From an uncultured Collinsella sp. (GTDB taxonomy: Bacteria > Actinomycetota > Coriobacteriia > Coriobacteriales > Coriobacteriaceae), in NCBI GenBank assembly GCA_900552875.1, contig USCS01000013.1, forward strand, positions 1 to 14,856: DNA of 14,856 nt. Direction: 5' to 3'. The notes below the pieces were generated by a model. It made no database searches. It was not told where the DNA came from and saw only the letters and a program-made list of their open reading frames with translations. A program made the position numbers and the translations under genes. The first letter of the stretch is position 1. Every line of letters starts with the position of its first letter. Below are positions 1-5,545 of the stretch, piece by piece.

Positions 1-30
1 CCAAAATAAACCTGTCCCTTTTTGGCAGGT
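1..30 (-). terminator. Probable intrinsic terminator of the small membrane protein gene
   Basis: Positions 10-14 pair with 26-30 (ACCTG with CAGGT) and 16-17 with 24-25, with one bulged base at 15 and a six-base loop. Read on the minus strand, the hairpin is followed by a T-rich tail (TTTATTTTGG). It touches the stop codon of the minus-strand gene, a usual position for a compact terminator. The stem is modest and lies at the window edge, so confidence is moderate. Confidence 0.5.
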
Positions 31-203
31 TAGTCCCAGAAGCTGTCTTCCTCATCCTCGGACTTGGGCCCGCGGTCGACGTACATCTTATGGGTGCGCT
101 TCTCCATTACAAAGGCAAGAATCGCAAATAACAGGATGCCGCCGGCGAAAAGGATGGCAAAACCGGTGCGGGTGCCAAACAAAAAGGAAAAAACTGCGTC
201 CAT
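30..203 (-). CDS. Small single-pass membrane protein, 57 aa, function unknown
   Basis: Translating the minus strand from the ATG at 203 gives 57 residues beginning MDAVFSFLFGTRTG and ending DSFWD, with a TAA stop. An AGAAGG ribosome-binding site lies about 7 bases before the ATG. Residues about 14-34 (FAILFAGGILLFAILAFVMEK) form one hydrophobic helix, followed by a basic stretch and a strongly acidic C-terminal tail (SEDEEDSFWD). The likely topology is a short N-terminus, one membrane span and a cytoplasmic charged tail. The gene is divergent from serS and shares its promoter region. I do not recognise the family. Start codon, RBS, membrane segment and terminator all agree, which supports a real gene over an overlapping 64-residue frame lacking these signals. 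Confidence 0.65.
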   Translation of the reverse strand: MDAVFSFLFGTRTGFAILFAGGILLFAILAFVMEKRTHKMYVDRGPKSEDEEDSFWD

Positions 204-227
204 TGGGTGCCTTCTTGCGTAGTTGAG

Positions 228-257
228 TTGGGTCGTAAACGCTCATAAGTATATACT
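228..257 (+). promoter_or_regulatory. Putative serS promoter inside a divergent promoter region
   Basis: TTGGGT at 228-233 and TATACT at 252-257 are separated by 18 bases and face serS. The -10 lies in a perfect 12-bp palindrome, AAGTATATACTT at 247-258, so the other strand also reads TATACT (248-253) toward the small membrane protein gene. The two promoters may therefore overlap at their -10 elements. This is assigned by motif only. Confidence 0.4.
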
Positions 258-273
258 TGCCCATACATGTACA

Positions 274-285
274 AGGTTGCAACCT
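274..285. promoter_or_regulatory. 12-bp perfect palindrome in the serS leader
   Basis: AGGTTGCAACCT at 274-285 is a perfect palindrome between the putative serS -10 element and the ribosome-binding site. It could be an operator for a dimeric repressor. No T-box-like structure (specifier loop plus antiterminator) is visible in this leader, which is only about 50 bases long. Confidence 0.3.
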
Positions 286-314
286 AAATGGAATGTATAT
301 CGCCGGAGGATCTA

Positions 315-1598
315 ATGCTTGATATCAAGTTTGTTCGCGAGAACCCCGATGCCATCGATGTCGCCATGGCTAACCGCCAGACGTCTTGGGATCGCGAGAA
401 GTTCTTTGAGCTCGACGACGAGCGCCGTGCCGTCATCACCGAGGTCGAGGAGCTCCAGGCTACGCGCAATGCCGAGTCCAAGAAGATCGGCGCCCTGATG
501 AAGGAGGGCAAGAAGGACGAGGCCGAGGCCGCCAAGGAGGCCGTGCGCGCCGTCAACGAGAAGATTGACGGTCTGGCCGAGCGCCGCACCGCTCTCGAAC
601 AGGAGCAGTACGACTTCATGGCTCACCTGCCCAACATTCCTTGCGAGGCAACGCCGTACGGCAAGGACGAGGACGAGAATATCGAGCGCCGTCGTTGGGG
701 CACCCCGCGCGAGTTCGACTTCGACTTTAAGCCGCACTGGGATCTGGGCACCGATCTGGACATCCTCGACTTCGAGCGTGGCAACAAGCTCTCCGGCAGC
801 CGCTTCACCGTTCTCGGTGGCGCTGGCGCCCGCCTGGAGCGCGCCCTCATCAACTTCTTCCTCGATACGCACACCAGCCGTGGCTTCAAGGAGTGGTGGC
901 CGCCTATCGTCGTCAAGCGTCAGACCATGTTTGGCACGGGTCAGCTGCCCAAGTTCGAGGACGACGCCTACCACGTCTCGGGCGACAACTTCCTGATCCC
1001 CACCGCCGAGGTCGTGCTCACCAACCTGCACGCCGGCGAGGTCCTCGACGCCGACACCCTGCCGCGCCGCTACACCGCCTTCACCCCCTGCTTCCGCGAG
1101 GAGGCCGGTTCCGCCGGTCGCGACACCCGCGGCATCATCCGTCAGCACGAGTTCGACAAGGTCGAGATGGTCAAGTTCGCTAAGCCGGAGGAGTCCGACG
1201 AGGAGCTCGAGAGCATGACCGCCGAGGCCGAGTACCTGCTGCAGCAGCTGGGCCTTCCGTATCGCGTGATTAGCCTGTGCACCGGCGACTTGGGCTTCTC
1301 TGCCCGTCAGACCTACGACGTCGAGGTCTGGCTGCCGAGCTACAACGCCTACAAGGAGATCAGCTCCTGCTCCAACTGCGGCGACTTCCAGGCCCGCCGC
1401 GCCAACATCAAGTATCGCGACCCCGAGAACTTCAAGGGCTCGCGCTACCTGCACACCCTTAACGGTTCCGGCCTGCCGGCTGGTCGTACCATGGCTGCCA
1501 TTCTGGAGAACTACCAGAACGCCGACGGCACCATCACGATCCCCGAGGTTCTGCGTCCCTACATGGGCGGCCTCGAGAAGATCGAGCCGGTCGCGTAA
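315..1598 (+). CDS. serS: Seryl-tRNA synthetase
   Basis: This class II aminoacyl-tRNA synthetase charges tRNA-Ser with serine in the cytoplasm. The 427-residue product begins MLDIKFVRENPD, the usual SerRS N-terminus. An in-frame ATG exists at 288, but GGAGGA at 305-310 sits just before the ATG at 315 and fits the family start. Residues about 30-110 are a charged, helical stretch rich in Glu, Lys and Ala, matching the tRNA-binding coiled-coil arm. The catalytic core follows: motif 1 near LERALINFFLDTH, the GTGQLPKF segment, motif 2 with FREEAGSAGRDTRG and RQHEFDKVE, and motif 3 with GSGLPAGRTMAAILEN. Length is typical for bacterial SerRS. It is monocistronic, with its own terminator, and divergent from a small membrane protein gene. 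It would charge the tRNA-Ser(GCT) encoded at 5191-5281. Confidence 0.97.
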   Translation: MLDIKFVRENPDAIDVAMANRQTSWDREKFFELDDERRAVITEVEELQATRNAESKKIGALMKEGKKDEAEAAKEAVRAVNEKIDGLAERRTALEQEQYDFMAHLPNIPCEATPYGKDEDENIERRRWGTPREFDFDFKPHWDLGTDLDILDFERGNKLSGSRFTVLGGAGARLERALINFFLDTHTSRGFKEWWPPIVVKRQTMFGTGQLPKFEDDAYHVSGDNFLIPTAEVVLTNLHAGEVLDADTLPRRYTAFTPCFREEAGSAGRDTRGIIRQHEFDKVEMVKFAKPEESDEELESMTAEAEYLLQQLGLPYRVISLCTGDLGFSARQTYDVEVWLPSYNAYKEISSCSNCGDFQARRANIKYRDPENFKGSRYLHTLNGSGLPAGRTMAAILENYQNADGTITIPEVLRPYMGGLEKIEPVA

Positions 1599-1621
1599 GC
1601 TAGCTGCATAGGGGATATGCA

Positions 1622-1650
1622 AGGGCGCTCCTTCGGGGGCGCCCTATTTC
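1622..1650 (+). terminator. Intrinsic terminator of serS
   Basis: AGGGCGCTCC at 1622-1631 pairs fully, with one G-T wobble, with GGGGCGCCCT at 1636-1645 around a TTCG tetraloop. A short T-rich tail (ATTTCGT) follows. It lies 23 bases after the serS stop codon. Confidence 0.8.
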
Positions 1651-1698
1651 GTGCGCAGGTCCATACCATGCCGTGCGGACAGCTCAATAGAAAACACA

Positions 1699-1712
1699 CG
1701 AACAACTGTTCT
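1699..1712. promoter_or_regulatory. Candidate LexA (SOS) box
   Basis: CGAACAACTGTTCT contains the perfect inverted repeat GAAC-N4-GTTC, which is the core of the Gram-positive LexA box (consensus CGAACRNRYGTTYC). It departs from that consensus at two outer or central positions. It overlaps the probable -35 region of the downstream gene, a position suited to repression. A second perfect palindrome, CTGTATACAG, follows at 1711-1720. Confidence 0.45.
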
Positions 1713-1738
1713 GTATACAGCTATCTACCTGTTATGCT
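1709..1738 (+). promoter_or_regulatory. Putative promoter of the 125-aa gene
   Basis: TTCTGT at 1709-1714 and TATGCT at 1733-1738 are 18 bases apart and upstream of the gene at 1772. The -35 match is poor, so the placement is tentative. It overlaps the LexA-like box. Confidence 0.35.
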
Positions 1739-1771
1739 TTTGCTAAATAAGAGCGAGAGAAAGGGGACGCG

Positions 1772-2149
1772 ATGGAGCTGTTTGATGATCGGGTGGTTTT
1801 GTTTGAGAGCGACGAGGGCGGGGAGTACCTGCTTGTAACGTGTGAGCCGTCTGGCATGGGTGGCCTGGTGCTTCGGCAGACGAGTGAGGGTCCGTTGACC
1901 CAATGGTGCTTTGAGGAGTCGCCGCATGTGGTCGAGACCTTTGTGACGCACGAGGGGCTTGTGGCGCTGGAGCACTTCTATGGAGTTGGGACTTCCAACC
2001 AGGTCGCGCGCATGCTGAGCATCTCGTTTGCCGATTATGATTGTGCCCAGCGGGTGAGATCGCTCCTGAGGGAACTTGATGCCAAGTTTGACGTGATCGA
2101 AAAGCCAATCGATCGTACGGGGAACAGCGGTATATGCGGAGCAGCATGA
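1772..2149 (+). CDS. Uncharacterised 125-aa protein
   Basis: The ATG at 1772 is preceded by AAGGGGA at good spacing. The product starts MELFDDRVVLFESDEGGEYL and is acidic and soluble, with no signal peptide or membrane segment. The first half reads as alternating beta strands (VVLFES, YLLVTCEP, GLVLRQT). The last 45 residues look helical (NQVARMLSIS, CAQRVRSLLRELDAKFD). The segment HVVETFVTHEGLVALEHFYG has several aromatic and acidic residues, but I see no known catalytic motif. The gene stands alone between the serS terminator and the tRNA-Arg promoter, behind a LexA-like box. That leaves open a role in DNA damage response, but this is an inference from one motif. I do not recognise the family. 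Confidence 0.75.
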   Translation: MELFDDRVVLFESDEGGEYLLVTCEPSGMGGLVLRQTSEGPLTQWCFEESPHVVETFVTHEGLVALEHFYGVGTSNQVARMLSISFADYDCAQRVRSLLRELDAKFDVIEKPIDRTGNSGICGAA

Positions 2150-2185
2150 CAAAACTGCGTTTCACAAAAAAGTTTGAGATTGAGC

Positions 2186-2214
2186 TTGACTCCAATAAGC
2201 TAAAGTGGTTTTAT
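2186..2214 (+). promoter_or_regulatory. tRNA-Arg promoter
   Basis: TTGACT at 2186-2191 is a near-consensus -35. TTTTAT at 2209-2214 lies 17 bases later, with TTATAT at 2211-2216 as an alternative -10. Transcription would start a few bases before the mature tRNA 5' end at 2227. Confidence 0.6.
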
Positions 2215-2226
2215 ATGTCTTGCGCT

Positions 2227-2303
2227 GCGGCGTTACCTCAGCTGGATAGAGGGTCTGACTACGAATCAGAACGTCATAGGTTCGAATCCTATACGCCGCA
2301 CCA
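2227..2303 (+). tRNA. tRNA-Arg (anticodon ACG)
   Basis: A full cloverleaf can be drawn. The acceptor stem is GCGGCGT with ACGCCGC, the D stem CCTC with GAGG, the anticodon stem TCTGA with TCAGA, and the T stem ATAGG with CCTAT around TTCGAAT. The anticodon loop CTACGAA has ACG at positions 34-36, expected to be read as ICG for CGU, CGC and CGA codons. The discriminator is A and CCA is encoded (2301-2303). The tRNA is 77 nt long. An intrinsic terminator follows, then an unusual element that repeats the tRNA 3' end. Confidence 0.97.
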
Positions 2304-2313
2304 ATTGAACTTG

Positions 2314-2342
2314 AAGCCTCCGGCAACGGGGGCTTTTCTTTT
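2314..2342 (+). terminator. tRNA-Arg terminator, copy 1
   Basis: AAGCCTCC at 2314-2321 pairs with GGGGGCTT at 2328-2335 (one G-T wobble) around GGCAAC. The tail is TTCTTTT. A second near-identical copy lies exactly 190 bp downstream at 2504-2531. Confidence 0.85.
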
Positions 2343-2343
2343 A

Positions 2344-2493
2344 TGTCGCCGCTGCATGGATTCGAACCTCGGTCGAGGCGCGAGCGCCAAGAAAACGCGG
2401 AGCGTTTTTAGCCCGCGGGCGAGCACGCCGGAAGGCGGGCGAAGCCGGTGCGGATCCGCGCAGCGGATGCGCGGAATCCTATACGCCGCACCA
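2344..2493 (+). repeat. Structured element flanked by tRNA-Arg 3'-end copies (Arg copy)
   Basis: This stretch starts with an inverted tRNA T-arm (GGATTCGAACC at 2358-2368) and ends with a direct copy of the last 20 bases of tRNA-Arg (2474-2493, including CCA). Between them is a chain of hairpins. CCTC/GAGG spans 2367-2378. CGCGAGC (2379-2385) pairs with GCCCGCG (2411-2417), one mismatch, and encloses AAAACGC/GCGTTTT (2392-2408). CGCC-GGAA-GGCG spans 2426-2437. A 9-bp stem with one G-G mismatch spans 2450-2472. GGATTC (2358-2363) can close the whole with GAATCC (2474-2479). The same order of stems with different bases occurs at 5322-5471. No coding potential of its own is evident. It may be a mobile repeat, a structured RNA, or the remnant of an integration event. 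Confidence 0.75.
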
Positions 2494-2503
2494 TTTGAGA
2501 TTA

Positions 2504-2531
2504 AAGCTCCCGGCAACGGGGGCTTTTCTTT
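2504..2531 (+). terminator. tRNA-Arg terminator, copy 2
   Basis: AAGCTCCC at 2504-2511 pairs with GGGGGCTT at 2518-2525 around the same GGCAAC loop, with the tail TTCTTT. It is a diverged duplicate of the terminator at 2314, offset by exactly 190 bp. Stem bases have shifted within the arm but pairing is kept. Confidence 0.75.
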
Positions 2532-2550
2532 AGCGCCAGCTTGAGTGCTT

Positions 2551-2566
2551 TCGTCCAAAGGGACGA
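2551..2566. other. Short hairpin upstream of the TPR-like gene
   Basis: TCGTCC at 2551-2556 pairs with GGACGA at 2561-2566 around AAAG, followed by TTTCCTG. It could be part of the leader of the gene at 2657 or a weak second terminator. TAAGAT at 2584-2589 downstream is a possible -10 for that gene, without a convincing -35. Confidence 0.25.
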
Positions 2567-2656
2567 TTTCCTGTCGACTCGTGTAAGATTCCGAGTAGAT
2601 GTCGCGACTTATTCGCGACCACTCCTTCTTCAAGCGACCGATCAGGGTGATACTTC

Positions 2657-5098
2657 GTGGCAGAGCGTCCGACATACAAGCTCAGGTTTCTCAATCCCAA
2701 GAAGCGCTTTCCGGCGATACCCGAGCAGCCTGCGGGACGCTCATATGGCGTGGTCTGGAAACTCTTTGGCGAGGATCAGCGTGAATCTTGTTATGTCGTC
2801 GAGTTCGTTGGCAAAAGTCATGTGTCGCTTTTGGGCTACGTAAGCGTTTCGGGTGAGGTGTACAAGGTAGACCGCCCCGTCAGCGAGGCTCCGCTGCCCA
2901 ACGATCCCGACATGGAACTGGTCCTTGACGAGTCGGATTCCAGTATTGGTGAGATTATGGTAAGGGAAGCCAACGGTGCAATGCACGCATGTGCGCAAAC
3001 TGTCGGTTCTCCCGAAGGCCCCATGCGCGAGCAGTCCGACCACGAGACATGGAATTCGACCCGCGCCCTTCCTTACGGCGAGTTCATGGCATCGATGTTC
3101 CTGCGCTACGTGATATTCGCTGACTCCGAAAATGCCATTGCGAGCACGGCGGACGCCGGCGGACTCGACGAGGGTATGCAAAATGTTGTCGACAAGATCA
3201 AGCTCGTAAAGTTGCCCGAGCCGGTCGAGGTGTTTTTGGGCTTTAACACGGCACCGCTACCTGACGCTATCGAGACGCTGCTCTACCGCGTTGACCATGC
3301 CGAGAATCCGAGCGGTATCGAGCGCTATGCCGCCACCCTTATGAGTGAAATTGACTTGCCACGTCTGCGCACCATCGCTGCCAAGTCCGAGATGAGCCTG
3401 GCTCGCATTGATCGTTCAAAGCTTTTCTATCTCAATTTTGATCGTAGCCTGCTGGACCAGGACGAGATTGACATGCTGCTTGCAATAGAGTGCCGTCTCA
3501 ACCGCCTTTCCGGCATCCTCGAGCGCATCGGGGCCGGATTGGCCCCCGCGGCCTCGTCGCCGAGCCTTGAGGGCTGTGCACTCTTTGATTCGTGGCATAT
3601 CGCTAAGACGACCAACGATGTTCCCCGACTGCTCGATACGGCCTCGAGCGATAACCCGTGGGCAAAGCCGGGAACGGTTTCGTGCCAGCCGGGCGGCGAG
3701 TGGGACGTTCGCACCCGTTTTGCACGTATCGTAGAAGCGCTCAACGTGGTTACGCGGCTCGACTACACCTATCGAGCTAACGTCGCCGAGGGCATCATGC
3801 TGGTGCGATTTGGCCGCACGGTTGTCGATGCTATGCCGCAGCGCGAATACGATGCTCAAGATGACGCCTGGCGCGAGGTGGATGAGCCTAAGCGCGCGGC
3901 ATGGGCCACTGAGCACGATGCGCGTGTTGCGCTTACACTCGCGGCGGCTTGCTTTGCTTCGGGTGCTCGCATCACGCGCTGCTACGTGCAGATTGCGGCT
4001 CCCGACGGCGAGCAGGGCGAGCGCGTTGTCGAAACGTATTCCTTTGGCCGTGCGGCCTATCTGGCCGATTGCGTTTTTGTCGCCAAGGATCTTGAGAGCA
4101 TGGATATGGACGACATGCCCTGCAAGTGCTTGCTCGAGGCATATGAGGCGGATGCGCCGGACATGATTGAGCCTGCAGAGGTTCACGCCCGACCGCGTGA
4201 TGACCATCGCACGCTGCCGCCGGCGCTGCGCGATCTGCTGCTTGCCGATACGGCTGACGAGTTGGAGGTCATGGAAGAGGACAACGACCCATACGTGGCC
4301 CGTGTTGTTGAATTGCGCGAGCAGGCAAAAGTCGACCGTACAGGTGCTTTTGAAGGCTTTTCTCGTCTTGTCGAGGAGTTGGAGGCTAAGTGCGCCGTCG
4401 CCGAGCTTTTGGCGACAGGTCCGGTTCAAACGCAGTTTTGCGATAACCAGCTGGTGCGCATGGTGCTACCGGTGTTGGAAGAAGACCGCTCTGTGCGAAT
4501 CCTTCGTGCGCCCGATGCGCTGTACTTTGCCCAGCACGAGATCTGCAGCTTTTACGCCGAGCAAGAGGACTTTGAACGAGCGCTGCCCGAGGTGCGCCAT
4601 CTTTACGATCTGGCGCGCTCGTCCATGCAATCGCACTTTGCGCTCATCAACGTGCTTGCGCGTCTGGAGCGCTTTGACGAGATTATCGAGGTGGCGCGCC
4701 ACGGCCTACGTATTGCCAGCGATCGTTCTGCAATCGGCTACCTGTTCTATCGCTTGGCGTTTGCCTATTGGAATTGCGATCAGCTCGACCTGGCGCTGGC
4801 TTGTTACCGTCTGGTGCCGCGCGGCGAGGAGTCGGGCAGTAGCGCGCTGGAAGAAATGCAGGGCCTTATGAACGAGATGGGCGTCAGCGAGCCTCCGACG
4901 TTCGAGGAAGCGGTCGAGACCATCCGCAAGGCTGGACTCGAGCTGCCGCCAGTGTCCGCCGTGACGAATCAGCTGGCAGATGCCGCTGTTCAACTGGTCG
5001 ACAACGGCTTCTTTTTCCTGGCACGCGGTTGCATCTTCCAAATGTGGCGCACCATGGGCAACGACGAGCTCGGCTCCCTCAACCGCTCGCTGGGGTAG
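2657..5098 (+). CDS. Large TPR-like repeat protein of unknown function, 813 aa
   Basis: Translation starts at a GTG preceded by AGGGTGA about 8 bases upstream. The 813-residue product has no signal peptide or membrane helix, so it is probably cytoplasmic. Residues 1 to about 150 are a beta-rich region opening AERPTYKLRFLNPKKRFPA. The middle (about 150-520) is mixed and not recognisable to me. Residues about 620-745 contain several helical pairs with TPR-like spacing (FAQHEICSFYAEQEDFERAL, ALINVLARLERFDEIIEV, LFYRLAFAYWNCDQLDLAL). TPR repeats usually bind partner proteins, so a scaffold or regulatory role is possible, but no enzymatic motif supports a specific job. It sits alone between two tRNA loci. 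The frame is intact, with codon use like its neighbours. Confidence 0.85.
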   Translation: MAERPTYKLRFLNPKKRFPAIPEQPAGRSYGVVWKLFGEDQRESCYVVEFVGKSHVSLLGYVSVSGEVYKVDRPVSEAPLPNDPDMELVLDESDSSIGEIMVREANGAMHACAQTVGSPEGPMREQSDHETWNSTRALPYGEFMASMFLRYVIFADSENAIASTADAGGLDEGMQNVVDKIKLVKLPEPVEVFLGFNTAPLPDAIETLLYRVDHAENPSGIERYAATLMSEIDLPRLRTIAAKSEMSLARIDRSKLFYLNFDRSLLDQDEIDMLLAIECRLNRLSGILERIGAGLAPAASSPSLEGCALFDSWHIAKTTNDVPRLLDTASSDNPWAKPGTVSCQPGGEWDVRTRFARIVEALNVVTRLDYTYRANVAEGIMLVRFGRTVVDAMPQREYDAQDDAWREVDEPKRAAWATEHDARVALTLAAACFASGARITRCYVQIAAPDGEQGERVVETYSFGRAAYLADCVFVAKDLESMDMDDMPCKCLLEAYEADAPDMIEPAEVHARPRDDHRTLPPALRDLLLADTADELEVMEEDNDPYVARVVELREQAKVDRTGAFEGFSRLVEELEAKCAVAELLATGPVQTQFCDNQLVRMVLPVLEEDRSVRILRAPDALYFAQHEICSFYAEQEDFERALPEVRHLYDLARSSMQSHFALINVLARLERFDEIIEVARHGLRIASDRSAIGYLFYRLAFAYWNCDQLDLALACYRLVPRGEESGSSALEEMQGLMNEMGVSEPPTFEEAVETIRKAGLELPPVSAVTNQLADAAVQLVDNGFFFLARGCIFQMWRTMGNDELGSLNRSLG

Positions 5099-5147
5099 GT
5101 GAAGCTTCCAAGGAGGAAAGGATGCTAGGCAATTAGAAAATTTCCTC

Positions 5148-5176
5148 TTGCCCATCCTTGGCTGTTTGGTTACTAT
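5148..5176 (+). promoter_or_regulatory. tRNA-Ser promoter
   Basis: TTGCCC at 5148-5153 and TACTAT at 5171-5176 are separated by 17 bases and end 14 bases before the mature tRNA-Ser 5' end at 5191. Just upstream (5099-5160) are nested inverted repeats, GAGGAAA with TTTCCTC and CCAAG with CTTGG, that may form a weak structure after the preceding gene. Confidence 0.6.
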
Positions 5177-5190
5177 AGAACGGCTGTTAC

Positions 5191-5281
5191 GGAGAGCTGA
5201 CCGAGAGGCCGAAGGTGCTCGCCTGCTAAGCGAGTATGCCCCAAAAGGGCATCTGGGGTTCGAATCCCCAGCTCTCCGCCA
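5191..5281 (+). tRNA. tRNA-Ser (anticodon GCT)
   Basis: The acceptor strands are GGAGAGC and GCTCTCC. The anticodon stem CTCGC pairs with GCGAG around CTGCTAA, giving anticodon GCT for AGC and AGU codons. A long class II variable arm (ATGCCC-CAAAA-GGGCAT) identifies it as tRNA-Ser. The T arm is CTGGGG-TTCGAAT-CCCCAG, the discriminator is G and CCA is encoded (5279-5281). The tRNA is 91 nt long. Its 3' end is repeated inverted and direct in the element downstream. Confidence 0.97.
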
Positions 5282-5295
5282 GTACGAATTTGAAG

Positions 5296-5321
5296 AAGGG
5301 TCCCATTTGGGGCCCTTTTTT
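5296..5321 (+). terminator. tRNA-Ser terminator, copy 1
   Basis: AAGGGTCCC at 5296-5304 pairs with GGGGCCCTT at 5309-5317 (one wobble) around ATTT, followed by a run of six T (5316-5321). An identical hairpin occurs 190 bp downstream. Confidence 0.9.
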
Positions 5322-5471
5322 GTGTGGAGAAAGGAGGCTGGGGATTCGAACCCGAGAGGGCACGGGCGTTAAGCAAACGCGAAAGCGTTTGTAGCCCGTG
5401 GGCGAAAAGCCGTCAGGCTTTGAAGCCGGAGGGCATGCGTAGCATGCCCGGACATCCCCAGCTCTCCGCCA
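5322..5471 (+). repeat. Structured element flanked by tRNA-Ser 3'-end copies (Ser copy)
   Basis: The element opens with an inverted copy of the tRNA-Ser T arm (GCTGGGGATTCGAACCC at 5337-5353; the TGTGGAGA before it resembles the inverted acceptor end). It closes with a direct copy of the last 18 bases of tRNA-Ser (5454-5471). GCTGGGGAT (5337-5345) and ATCCCCAGC (5454-5462) form a 9-bp closing stem. Inside lie CCC-GAGA-GGG (5351-5360); CACGGGC (5361-5367) with GCCCGTG (5394-5400) enclosing CAAACGC-GAAA-GCGTTTG (5374-5391); AAAGCC-GTCA-GGCTTT (5406-5421); and GGGCATGC-GTA-GCATGCCC (5431-5449). Two loops are GNRA type. Stem order matches the copy at 2344-2493, with compensatory base changes. No ORF of its own is evident. 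Confidence 0.8.
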
Positions 5472-5485
5472 GTATGACTTGAAAG

Positions 5486-5512
5486 AAGGGTCCCATTTGG
5501 GGCCCTTTTTTT
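5486..5512 (+). terminator. tRNA-Ser terminator, copy 2
   Basis: This has the same AAGGGTCCC-ATTT-GGGGCCCTT hairpin as at 5296 and a longer T run. It is offset by exactly 190 bp, as at the tRNA-Arg locus. The spacer between CCA and the hairpin has the same length in both copies but differs at a few bases. Confidence 0.85.
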
Positions 5513-5526
5513 AGTTGAACCACGTT

Positions 5527-5545
5527 AGCTGGGGATTCGAACCCT
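5527..5545. repeat. Third inverted tRNA-Ser T-arm fragment
   Basis: AGCTGGGGATTCGAACCCT repeats the opening of the element at 5336-5353 (inverted T arm). It stands after the second terminator copy as the first would after the first. The structured core is missing and the minus-strand carboxypeptidase terminator follows directly, so this looks like a truncated further unit. Confidence 0.65.

Noticed and set aside
204..314. A T-box riboswitch upstream of serS
   Set aside because: The leader is too short and shows no specifier stem or antiterminator; only a 12-bp palindrome is seen.
312..1622. A 436-codon minus-strand open frame opposite serS
   Set aside because: It mirrors serS almost end to end, with a biased composition (Val, Leu, Gly, Ala), typical of a shadow frame.
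2474..2493. A second tRNA-Arg gene or simple tRNA pseudogene
   Set aside because: Only the 3' part of the T arm and acceptor strand is present; the rest is the shared core also found behind tRNA-Ser, so decay of a duplicated tRNA alone does not explain it.
2344..2493. A CRISPR array
   Set aside because: Repeats are single, structured and tied to tRNA ends; there are no evenly spaced identical repeats with variable spacers and no cas genes.
2134..2675. Open frames running through tRNA-Arg and the structured element on both strands
   Set aside because: They cross a tRNA and two terminators and lack RBSs; the region is explained by RNA structure and repeats.
5148..5376. Short open frames across tRNA-Ser
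   Set aside because: They translate a tRNA gene and its terminator, so they are not coding.
2344..5471. Region between the two elements as an integrated island with tRNA attachment sites
   Set aside because: No integrase, excisionase or foreign-looking genes are present, the two tRNA ends differ in sequence, and each repeat pair brackets only about 190 bp.
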